Shown: positions 1 to 5,630 of the stretch, piece by piece
Layout: each line of letters starts with the position of its first letter
Position numbering within the stretch: position 1 is the first letter of the stretch
Assembly: GCA_045617405.1 (NCBI GenBank)
Contig: JAZLIL010000123.1
Location: forward strand, 1 to 7,267
Origin: JAZLIL01 sp045617405
GTDB taxonomy: Bacteria; Bacillota; Clostridia; Lachnospirales; Lachnospiraceae
Length of the DNA stretch: 7,267 nt
Direction: 5' to 3'
The notes under the pieces: model-generated
What the model was told of the DNA's origin: nothing
Database searches by the model: none
Seen by the model: only the letters and a program-made list of their open reading frames with translations
Made by a program: the position numbers and the translations under genes

Positions 1-879
1 ACCCTCTGACTCACCGTAAAGCTGCTTCCACCACTCTGAAACGTAGTGAAGTGACGGCTCATAGTTCGCCAGAACTTCGATTGACTTGCCCTTTCTCAAA
101 AGGATGTTTCGTACTGCTGCATAGAGCAGTGCGTCATTTTCTTCGAAGGATGCGGTAAGGCAATGATTTCTCATGTCTGCAGCACCTTCCATGAGCTTAA
201 TGATATCTGCGCCGCTGACTGCGATGGGAAGAAGACCGACTGCCGTGAGAACAGAAAAACGTCCGCCGACATCATCAGGTACTACGAAAGTCTCAAAGCC
301 TTCCTCTGTTGCCAGCTTCTTTAACGATCCTCTTGCCTTGTCGGTTGTACAGTAGATTCTCTTTCCTGCCTCTTCCTTACCGTACTTCTCGATGAGCTTT
401 GCCTTTAAAAGTCTGAATGCTATTGCGGGCTCGGTTGTTGTGCCCGACTTGCTGATCATGTTGATTGAAAAATCTCTGTCACCGATTACTTCGATGAGGT
501 CCTTAAGATATGTCGAGCTGATGGAATTTCCGGCAAAGTAGATTTCAGGTGTCTTTCTTACGGATGCCGGAACGCTGTTGTAAAAGCTGTGACGAAGGAA
601 CTCGATGGCAGCTCTTGCTCCAAGATATGATCCTCCGATTCCGATTACCACGAGGACTTCCGAATCCTCTCTTATCTTCTTCGCTGCCTGCAAAATGCGG
701 GCAAACTCTTCCCTGTCGTAGTTAACGGGGAGATCCACCCAGCCTACGAAATCATTGCCGGCTCCGGTCTTTCCGACAAGCTCCTCCTTTGCTGCAAGGA
801 CGCTTTTTTTGATGAGTGAAACCTCATCATCCCTGATAAATTCCTTTGCTGCAGAATAATCAAAACTAACCTTTGACAT
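1..879 (-). CDS. pgi: Glucose-6-phosphate isomerase, N-terminal 293 residues (3' end cut by window edge)
   Basis: This cytoplasmic enzyme interconverts glucose 6-phosphate and fructose 6-phosphate in glycolysis and gluconeogenesis. My translation from the ATG at 877-879 stays open to base 1 and gives 293 residues. It begins MSKVSFDYSAAKEF and shows the family's sugar-phosphate-binding signatures: GIGGSYLGARA at residues 80-90, SKSGTTTEPA at 143-152, GGRFSVL at 205-211, and the active-site segment SEWWKQLYGESEG at 281-293, whose Glu290 should be the catalytic base. Short Firmicute Pgi proteins have about 450 residues, so roughly the last third lies outside the window. The start is fixed by a strong AAGGAGGAT site at 886-894. 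The gene follows the RNA methyltransferase by 39 bases with no terminator or clear promoter between them, so read-through from that operon is likely. Identification is very secure; only the 3' end is unknown. Confidence 0.97.
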   Translation of the reverse strand, partial: MSKVSFDYSAAKEFIRDDEVSLIKKSVLAAKEELVGKTGAGNDFVGWVDLPVNYDREEFARILQAAKKIREDSEVLVVIGIGGSYLGARAAIEFLRHSFYNSVPASVRKTPEIYFAGNSISSTYLKDLIEVIGDRDFSINMISKSGTTTEPAIAFRLLKAKLIEKYGKEEAGKRIYCTTDKARGSLKKLATEEGFETFVVPDDVGGRFSVLTAVGLLPIAVSGADIIKLMEGAADMRNHCLTASFEENDALLYAAVRNILLRKGKSIEVLANYEPSLHYVSEWWKQLYGESEG

Positions 880-918
880 AATTTATCCTCCTTTTGCCGC
901 TTATTGCAGCTTTGCTTT

Positions 919-1710
919 TTAATTTTCACAGGCCGCCGCATACATCAGGATGGCCGCTGCTACAGAAGCATTAAGTGATTCAACCTTTCCCGCCATGGGA
1001 ATAAAAATCTTCTTTCCGGCTGCCTGCTGCGCTTCCTGTGACAGTCCGTTTCCCTCGTTGCCGATCATGATTGCGGTTTCTCCCTCAAAAGAAACATCGC
1101 GGTAAGAGACCGCTCCGTCAAGGCATGCGGCGAGAACACAGATTCCAAGGCGTTCAAGCTCTCTTACTGTCTGCGGCATGTCATCGACTGTGACAAACGG
1201 CATCCTGAAAATCGATCCCATTGTCGAGCGGATTACCTTCGGATTGAAGATATCAACTGTTCCCGCCGACATTACGATACCTGTCATTCCGGCGCCTTCT
1301 GCCGTTCTGACTATAGTCCCAAGGTTTCCCGGGTCCTGAAGATTCTCAAGCAGTATAAGACGCGCCGGTCTTGTCTCAAGGATGCTCTCAAACGAATAGT
1401 CCGGTTTCTCAACAACAGCAAGGATTCCCTGCGGCGTAACAGTTTCGGAAATCGAATTAAAAAGAGAAGCCTTGACTGTCTCAAAGGGAATCCCGCCGAA
1501 ATATGCTTCGCCGGGGCCTTCTGTCAGAAGCCTCTCATAAAAATCCACGGATACCAAAACCTGACGAACCTTAATCTTCTCGTCGTCACGTGCCTCCTCG
1601 AACATTTTTCTGCCTTCGGTCACAAAAACGCGCTGTTCATCACGCTCCTTCTTTTTCTTAAGGAGTGCCGAAAGGTTCTTAAGTTGAGGGTTTGACGGTG
1701 ATGCTAGCAT
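919..1710 (-). CDS. TrmH/SpoU-family RNA 2'-O-ribose methyltransferase
   Basis: This is a SPOUT-superfamily methyltransferase that uses S-adenosylmethionine to methylate a ribose 2'-OH in rRNA or tRNA. It has 263 residues, normal for the family. Residues 1 to about 100 form the SpoU substrate-binding type N-terminal domain, including the typical opening SPSNPQLKNLSALLKKKKER. The knotted catalytic domain follows with all three motifs: motif I LENLQDPGNLGTIVRTA (121-137, catalytic Arg135), motif II around FNPKVIRSTMGSIFRMPF (155-172), and motif III in two parts, IGNEGNGL (216-223) and IPMAGKVESLNASVAAAI (237-254). The ATG at 1708-1710 has a modest AGAAGGT site just upstream. It lies 55 bases after prfA and is probably in the same transcript. 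Its exact target nucleotide cannot be read from the sequence; RlmB-like, YsgA-like and TrmH-like members share these motifs, so I give no gene symbol. Confidence 0.93.
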   Translation of the reverse strand: MLASPSNPQLKNLSALLKKKKERDEQRVFVTEGRKMFEEARDDEKIKVRQVLVSVDFYERLLTEGPGEAYFGGIPFETVKASLFNSISETVTPQGILAVVEKPDYSFESILETRPARLILLENLQDPGNLGTIVRTAEGAGMTGIVMSAGTVDIFNPKVIRSTMGSIFRMPFVTVDDMPQTVRELERLGICVLAACLDGAVSYRDVSFEGETAIMIGNEGNGLSQEAQQAAGKKIFIPMAGKVESLNASVAAAILMYAAACEN

Positions 1711-1765
1711 AGTACCTTCTGCTTACGCTGCCATAAGACAGCTTACTTTTTCATTCCTGCAGGAT

Positions 1766-2839
1766 TTACTCCTCTGACGAAGCGGCGAGCTTTGCGGCCT
1801 GGTCCGCTGCCGTAAGGCTGTCGATGATTTCCTGAATATCTCCGTTCATGATATCATCAAGACGGTAGGAATTAAAATGGATTCTGTGATCCGTACAGCG
1901 TCCCTGAGGGAAATTGTAGGTTCTTATTTTCTCGGAACGGTCGCCTGTCCCGACCTGGCTCTTTCTGGCTGCCGCCTCGGCATCGTGAGCCTTCTCAAGT
2001 TCAAGCTCGTAGAGCTTTGCACGAAGAACCTTCAGTGCCTTATCCCTGTTCTTAAGCTGTGACTTCTCATCCTGACATGAAATGACTATTCCGGTAGGAA
2101 TGTGGGTCAGACGTACTGCAGAGTCGGTAGTGTTAACACACTGTCCGCCGTTTCCCGATGCACGGAAAACATCAAATCTGCAGTCATTCATATCAAGTTC
2201 AACATCCACTTCCTCTGCTTCGGGCATTATCGCCACCGTAGCGGTAGACGTGTGAATTCTCCCTCCGGATTCCGTCACGGGAACACGCTGAACGCGATGA
2301 ACACCGCTCTCGTACTTAAGCTTCGAGTAGGCACCCTTTCCTGTGATCATGAACACAGCTTCCTTGATAGCGCCGATGCCTGTCTCGTTAATGTTTATCG
2401 TCTCTGTCTTCCAGCGTTGGGAATCTGCATACTTCTGATACATTCTGTAGAGCTCGGCTGCAAAAAGTGCAGCCTCGTCTCCGCCTGCGCCGCCTCTTAT
2501 TTCAACAATAACGTTCTTGTCATCGTTGGGGTCCTTGGGGAGGAGCAGAATCTTAAGCTCATCCTCGATTACTTCAAGCTGTGTCTTGGCTTCCGAGAGC
2601 TCTTCCTTTGCAAGTTCACGAAGTTCCTCATCGCTTTCCGAATCAAGAAGCTCAAGGCTCTCGTCGATGGTATCCTTACACCTCTTGTACTCGCGGTATT
2701 TTTCAACTATCTCCGACAGATCGTTCTGTTCCTTCATCAACTTACGAAAACGCTGCTGATCAGAAGCCACATCCGGCTCCGAAAGCTCATTCTGAATCTC
2801 TTCGTACTTTCTGATAAGGTCCTCTAATTTATCAAACAT
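1766..2839 (-). CDS. prfA: Peptide chain release factor 1 (RF1)
   Basis: RF1 recognises UAA and UAG stop codons in the ribosomal A site and triggers peptide release. The chosen start (ATG at 2837-2839, MFDKLEDLIRKYEE) gives 357 residues, the usual RF1 length. The in-frame ATG nine codons upstream is rejected because a good GGAGGA site at 2844-2849 serves the inner start and lies inside the extra codons. Residues PVT at 187-189, within RVQRVPVTESGGRIHTS, form the PxT stop-codon-reading tripeptide that separates RF1 from RF2 (SPF). The catalytic GGQ loop is at 231-233 within RASGNGGQCVNTTDSAV; Gln233 is the residue normally methylated by PrmC. The GAGGDEAALF segment of the family is also present. 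The gene begins 39 bases after the yqhQ stop and is probably co-transcribed with it. prmC, often just upstream of prfA in Firmicutes, is not here. No defects are seen. Confidence 0.98.
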   Translation of the reverse strand: MFDKLEDLIRKYEEIQNELSEPDVASDQQRFRKLMKEQNDLSEIVEKYREYKRCKDTIDESLELLDSESDEELRELAKEELSEAKTQLEVIEDELKILLLPKDPNDDKNVIVEIRGGAGGDEAALFAAELYRMYQKYADSQRWKTETININETGIGAIKEAVFMITGKGAYSKLKYESGVHRVQRVPVTESGGRIHTSTATVAIMPEAEEVDVELDMNDCRFDVFRASGNGGQCVNTTDSAVRLTHIPTGIVISCQDEKSQLKNRDKALKVLRAKLYELELEKAHDAEAAARKSQVGTGDRSEKIRTYNFPQGRCTDHRIHFNSYRLDDIMNGDIQEIIDSLTAADQAAKLAASSEE

Positions 2840-2843
2840 TACT

Positions 2844-2849
2844 TCCTCC
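2844..2849 (-). promoter_or_regulatory. prfA ribosome binding site
   Basis: GGAGGA on the minus strand, four to five bases before the ATG at 2839. It decides between two in-frame ATG codons in favour of the inner one, which also gives the family's normal N-terminus. Confidence 0.85.
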
Positions 2850-2878
2850 GAATGACAGCCGTTCAAGGCGTCATTTAA

Positions 2879-4225
2879 TCAATCCCGGTCATCTGTTTCT
2901 TTCTTTTTCCTGTCGGCAACAAACGTATCAAGCGCCTTCAGAATCTCATCGGATTCATCCTCGTCTGCCATGTTTACAAGTCCGCCGCGGCTCACCGATA
3001 TGTCCGCTCTGCTTTCGGGAGGAATAATAGCCTTCTTGGCCACATCGCTTCTCTTAGATGCTTCTTTCTTCTCTTCCTTCTTTGATGCGCCGCGAAGCTC
3101 GGCCACCTTCGGCCTGTCACCGCCCTCACCTTCCTCAGGCTCATCGATTCGCTTCTTTGCCTCTTCCTGTACCTCATGGAGAGCTGCTCTTCTTGCCGCA
3201 TCCTCCTTCGCTGCCTCGACCTTTCTTGCTGCCTCGGCCTCATCTGCGGCCTTCTTTGCCTCTTCTTTTTCACGTTCCTCACGGAACTTCACAAGATACT
3301 CATCTACATCAAACACGGCAACAACAGATGCAATACCTACCTCAATCATATCGTCATCGGGTTCGCACGTCGTCATGCCCTGAAGCCACATTCCGGGCTT
3401 GGACAAAATCCTTGCCGCTGCAGAATCGCTGTTTCCGGCGTATCTGATGAATTCATATGAAAAGCCTGCAATAACGGGAATGAAAACGATTCTGAGCAAA
3501 AGCCTCAGCCATGCCGTGTCGGTTCTTATAAAAATGAAAACTATTACGCTGAAAAGCGCAACCACGAGCAGGAAGCTTGTTCCGCAGCGTCTGTGTTCTC
3601 TTGACTGCTTCTTTACATTTTCTACAGTCAGTTCAAAACCGTTTTCAATACAATTGATGCACTTGTGCTCGGCTCCGTGGTAACAGAATACTCTGTGAAT
3701 CTCCTTCATCTTTGAAATTGCAAAGATGTAACCGACGAGCATAATTACACGAATAACGCCCTCGATTATCGCAAGGAACACACCCGATTCAATATACCTT
3801 GAGATAAGCTGCGAGATTCCGAAAGGAACAAGCATGAAAACAGCAACCGCGATCAGGATTGACAAGACGAGCGTAAGAGCCATTTCCTGCTTTTCCTTCT
3901 TCTCGCTTTCTGCCTGCGCCTTCTCGCGTTCTTCTCCCTCAAGAGCTTCAATGGCAGCCTTCTTCTTTGCGCTCTCCTCGTCATCAATGAACGATGCCGA
4001 AAACTCCAGGGCACCAAGACCGAGCTTCAGTGAATCAACAAACGCCACTACACCTCTTACGATGGGAATCTTTAAGAATTCAGGCCTGTGATCACTGCTG
4101 CTGCAGGGCTTAACATCGGTAACAATCGTTCCGTCGGGCTTTCTGACAGAAACGGCATACCTGTCATTATTGCGCATCATCACGCCTTCCATTACGGCCT
4201 GTCCGCCAATTCCGGATGACTTCAT
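2879..4225 (-). CDS. yqhQ: YqhQ-like DUF1385 membrane protein with a long charged C-terminal tail
   Basis: This is an integral membrane protein of the DUF1385 family (YqhQ in Bacillus), whose biochemical role I cannot assign. The ATG at 4223-4225 gives 448 residues and the family's N-terminus MKSSGIGGQAVMEGVMMR. A TTG two codons upstream falls inside the AGGAGGT site and is rejected. Visible features: a charged stretch at about 80-113; hydrophobic segments at about 115-139, 149-170, 217-233 and 242-260; the family hallmark CYHGAEHKCINCIE at about 181-194; and the closing domain signature TTCEPDDDMIEVGIASV at about 285-301. Many homologues end soon after this point. Here about 135 more residues follow, rich in Lys, Glu, Ala and Arg and probably helical, ending in a short acidic segment (DEDESDEILKALDTFV). 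The gene starts behind two tandem terminator-like hairpins and precedes prfA by 39 bases. The family call is secure; the function is unknown. Confidence 0.92.
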   Translation of the reverse strand: MKSSGIGGQAVMEGVMMRNNDRYAVSVRKPDGTIVTDVKPCSSSDHRPEFLKIPIVRGVVAFVDSLKLGLGALEFSASFIDDEESAKKKAAIEALEGEEREKAQAESEKKEKQEMALTLVLSILIAVAVFMLVPFGISQLISRYIESGVFLAIIEGVIRVIMLVGYIFAISKMKEIHRVFCYHGAEHKCINCIENGFELTVENVKKQSREHRRCGTSFLLVVALFSVIVFIFIRTDTAWLRLLLRIVFIPVIAGFSYEFIRYAGNSDSAAARILSKPGMWLQGMTTCEPDDDMIEVGIASVVAVFDVDEYLVKFREEREKEEAKKAADEAEAARKVEAAKEDAARRAALHEVQEEAKKRIDEPEEGEGGDRPKVAELRGASKKEEKKEASKRSDVAKKAIIPPESRADISVSRGGLVNMADEDESDEILKALDTFVADRKKKETDDRD

Positions 4226-4230
4226 CAGCA

Positions 4231-4237
4231 ACCTCCT
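4231..4237 (-). promoter_or_regulatory. yqhQ ribosome binding site
   Basis: AGGAGGT on the minus strand, five bases before the ATG at 4225. A possible TTG start at 4229-4231 overlaps this site, so translation should begin at the ATG. The site lies about ten bases after the U-tract of the hairpin at 4247-4298. Confidence 0.85.
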
Positions 4238-4246
4238 GCATATAAC

Positions 4247-4298
4247 AAAAAAGCAGAGAGTGTTTCCCGTCCGCCGGAATACAGCGGACCTCTGCTTT
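4247..4298 (-). terminator. Second tandem terminator-like hairpin after rpmE, directly upstream of yqhQ
   Basis: In the minus-strand RNA an outer nine-pair stem, AAAGCAGAG (4298-4290) with CUCUGCUUU (4258-4250), encloses a six-pair GUCCGC/GCGGAC stem (4289-4284 with 4274-4269) with a nine-base loop. A ten-base bulge (4268-4259, GGGAAACACU) lies on the 3' side only. Six U residues (4252-4247) finish the element, three of them inside the stem. This is the form of an intrinsic terminator. The one-sided bulge and the position just before the yqhQ ribosome binding site also fit a leader or attenuator. The structure was inferred by eye, without energy calculation. Confidence 0.75.
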
Positions 4299-4302
4299 CA
4301 CG

Positions 4303-4335
4303 AAAAAAGGTTGAGATACAAAATACCTCAACCTT
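4303..4335 (-). terminator. Intrinsic terminator of rpmE
   Basis: In the minus-strand RNA a perfect nine-pair stem AAGGUUGAG (4335-4327) / CUCAACCUU (4315-4307) has an eleven-base loop and is followed by a run of U to position 4303. It begins 16 bases after the rpmE stop codon. The stem has only four GC pairs, so termination may be incomplete, which could explain the second hairpin just beyond it. Confidence 0.82.
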
Positions 4336-4351
4336 ATCATTGACTCTTCTC

Positions 4352-4558
4352 TTACTTACCGGTAAGACCGTACTTACGGTTGAACTTATCAATAGCACCA
4401 CGTGCCTGCGTTGCCTTCTGCTGGCCTGTGTAGAAAGGATGGCACTTGGAACAGATTTCTACGTGAATCTCAGGCTTCGTTGAACCTGTTACAAACTCGT
4501 TACCGCAGTTGCAGGTAACCTTGCACTCATAGTACTTGGGCTGGATATCAGCTTTCAT
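4352..4558 (-). CDS. rpmE: Ribosomal protein bL31, zinc-binding (C+) type
   Basis: bL31 is a small protein of the large ribosomal subunit that sits at the bridge between the subunits. The ATG at 4556-4558 gives 68 residues, MKADIQPKYYECKV onward, matching the usual N-terminus and length. A GTG three codons upstream lies inside the ribosome binding site (4565-4571) and is rejected. Cys16 and Cys18 (CNC) with Cys36 and Cys39 (CSKC) form the zinc ligand set of the C+ type, and the hallmark HPFYTGQQK and C-terminal FNRKYGL are present. In several bacteria C+ bL31 is exchanged under zinc starvation for a cysteine-free paralogue controlled by Zur; no such paralogue is in this window. The gene has its own promoter and leader upstream and two tandem terminators downstream, so it can be transcribed alone. 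Confidence 0.97.
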   Translation of the reverse strand: MKADIQPKYYECKVTCNCGNEFVTGSTKPEIHVEICSKCHPFYTGQQKATQARGAIDKFNRKYGLTGK

Positions 4559-4564
4559 TTCTTT

Positions 4565-4571
4565 CACCTCT
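4565..4571 (-). promoter_or_regulatory. rpmE ribosome binding site
   Basis: AGAGGTG on the minus strand, six bases before the ATG at 4558. It overlaps an in-frame GTG at 4565-4567, which is therefore unlikely to be the start. The palindrome at 4577-4590 begins six bases upstream of it. Confidence 0.75.
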
Positions 4572-4576
4572 TAATA

Positions 4577-4616
4577 ATAAACTAGTTTATGTACATATTT
4601 GTATACTGCAATGTAC
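4577..4616 (-). promoter_or_regulatory. rpmE leader with palindrome and inverted repeat
   Basis: Between the predicted start of transcription (near 4630) and the rpmE ribosome binding site, two symmetric elements sit side by side. One is a perfect 14-base palindrome, ATAAACTAGTTTAT, at 4577-4590. The other is an inverted repeat with arms GTACAT (4591-4596) and ATGTAC (4611-4616) around a 14-base loop. Ribosomal-protein leaders that mediate autogenous control are known upstream of L31 genes in several phyla, so a regulatory leader is plausible. The RNA stems would be weak and AT-rich, and a DNA operator is an equal possibility. Confidence 0.4.
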
Positions 4617-4636
4617 CGTAAACAAACAGCTTTATC

Positions 4637-4665
4637 AGTATATCACGCAGTTTTTTTATTTGCAA
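4637..4665 (-). promoter_or_regulatory. Predicted vegetative promoter of rpmE with extended -10
   Basis: On the minus strand a -35 hexamer TTGCAA (4665-4660, four of six consensus bases) is separated by exactly 17 bases from the -10 hexamer TATACT (4642-4637, five of six). The -10 is preceded by TGA, giving the extended TGnTATAnT form. Transcription should begin near 4630, leaving a leader of about 70 bases. The -35 lies only about ten bases after the stop codon of the exoribonuclease gene, and no terminator separates them. Confidence 0.78.
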
Positions 4666-4673
4666 GAGTTTTT

Positions 4674-5612
4674 TCACAAAGATCTCCTGACGTTTGTCTC
4701 GAGAAGCTTGCTGAAACCAAGCCAGTCGGAGGCTTCGTCCGAACCCTCGATAATTTCCCTGAAGGTTTCCATCTTAGCGTCGAGGTTGTCGGAAAAGAAG
4801 AGCGCCATTGCTTCGGCCATAGCCGGAACCTTCGGTGAACCGTAGTCGAGCTGGCCGTGATGTGCAAGGATGCAGTGAACGACCTCATTTGAAAGCTTCT
4901 TCGGGAAGCCGTCGATTGCCGAAATCTTTTGCGACACCTTGTTCGCACCGATCATGATATGTCCGAGCAGATTCCCCTCGTCGGTGTAATCGTTATCGGG
5001 GAAATCCGACAGCTCCTCAATCTTTCCGATGTCATGAAGCATTGCCACTGTGATAAGAAGCTCTCTGTTGAGATACTCATACTTTTTTCCATAAAAAGCG
5101 CAATTCTGCGTCACTGAGAGCGTGTGCTCAAGCAGTCCCCCTATGTAGCCGTGATGAACACTCTTTGCTGCCGAACGCCTCTTAAACTCGCTGATAAAGT
5201 GCGCATCATCAGTAAAGAAGGCGTCAAGGAGTTTCGAAAGATAGGGATTCTTAACCTGAGCCTTATACTCCATGAGTTTCTTGTACATTTCATCTATGTC
5301 GTATCTCGATACCGGAAGATAATCGGAAACCACGTACTCACCCTCACGGCACTTGCGGACACGGTCGCACTTCAGCTGAAGCTGTCCCATATAAACCGTC
5401 ACACTTCCCGATACGAAACAGTAATCATGGGCTTCGAAATCATCGATTCCGCCGTTTATATCCCAGATCTTTGCGTCGAGAGTGCCTGTTTTATCCTGCA
5501 GAACCACCGAAATATACGGCTTTCCGTTCTTCGACTTAAGCTGCTGGCACTGCTTTACAAAATAAATCTCATTTACTGCTTCACCTTCACGAATGTCCTT
5601 TATATACTTCAT
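4674..5612 (-). CDS. yhaM: YhaM-family 3'-5' exoribonuclease (OB-fold plus HD domain)
   Basis: Members of this family trim RNA and single-stranded DNA from the 3' end using a metal-dependent HD domain in the cytoplasm. The protein has 312 residues, close to the family's usual 310-320. An OB-fold nucleic-acid-binding domain spans about residues 12-90 (ISVVLQDKTGTLDAKIWD, then FVSGSVTVYMGQLQL). The HD domain spans about 155-285 with the expected metal ligands: His163 in GGLLEHT, His193-Asp194 in AMLHDIGK, His218 in LLGHIM, His251-His252 in ILAHHGQ, and Asp275 or Asp278 in FFSDNLDAKM. All key residues appear intact. The gene starts 18 bases after the PDZ protein gene and is probably co-transcribed with it; a GGAGAG stretch lies about a dozen bases upstream of the ATG and a weaker GAGAG is closer. 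Its transcript may run on into rpmE and end at the terminators behind it. An unrelated HD-domain hydrolase is much less likely given the fused OB-fold. Confidence 0.93.
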   Translation of the reverse strand: MKYIKDIREGEAVNEIYFVKQCQQLKSKNGKPYISVVLQDKTGTLDAKIWDINGGIDDFEAHDYCFVSGSVTVYMGQLQLKCDRVRKCREGEYVVSDYLPVSRYDIDEMYKKLMEYKAQVKNPYLSKLLDAFFTDDAHFISEFKRRSAAKSVHHGYIGGLLEHTLSVTQNCAFYGKKYEYLNRELLITVAMLHDIGKIEELSDFPDNDYTDEGNLLGHIMIGANKVSQKISAIDGFPKKLSNEVVHCILAHHGQLDYGSPKVPAMAEAMALFFSDNLDAKMETFREIIEGSDEASDWLGFSKLLETNVRRSL

Positions 5613-5630
5613 TACTCTCTGTTCTCTCCT

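Noticed and set aside
880..918. Possible GCTGC/GCGGC hairpin in the gap before pgi
   Set aside because: Five pairs including a G-U wobble, no U-tract, and no promoter visible; treated as chance.
744..941. 65-codon minus-strand frame spanning the pgi start
   Set aside because: It overlaps the unmistakable pgi frame and has no homology-like features.
1711..1765. Repeated GTAAGC and a weak GCTG/CAGC stem between prfA and the methyltransferase gene
   Set aside because: It is too short and lacks a U-tract; nothing beyond an ordinary intergenic spacer can be supported.
2102..2827. Long open frame of 241 codons on the plus strand opposite prfA
   Set aside because: It is antisense to a well-conserved gene, starts with GTG without a properly spaced ribosome binding site, and its translation shows no recognisable domain. 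It is a shadow of prfA codon use.
2970..3460. Several overlapping open frames on both strands within the yqhQ tail region
   Set aside because: The low-complexity Lys/Glu/Ala codons keep other frames free of stops. Their products are Ser-, Arg- or Pro-rich with no family features.
4240..4245. TTATAT as a possible -10 box for yqhQ
   Set aside because: Transcription would begin inside the ribosome binding site and there is no matching -35 hexamer at the right distance.
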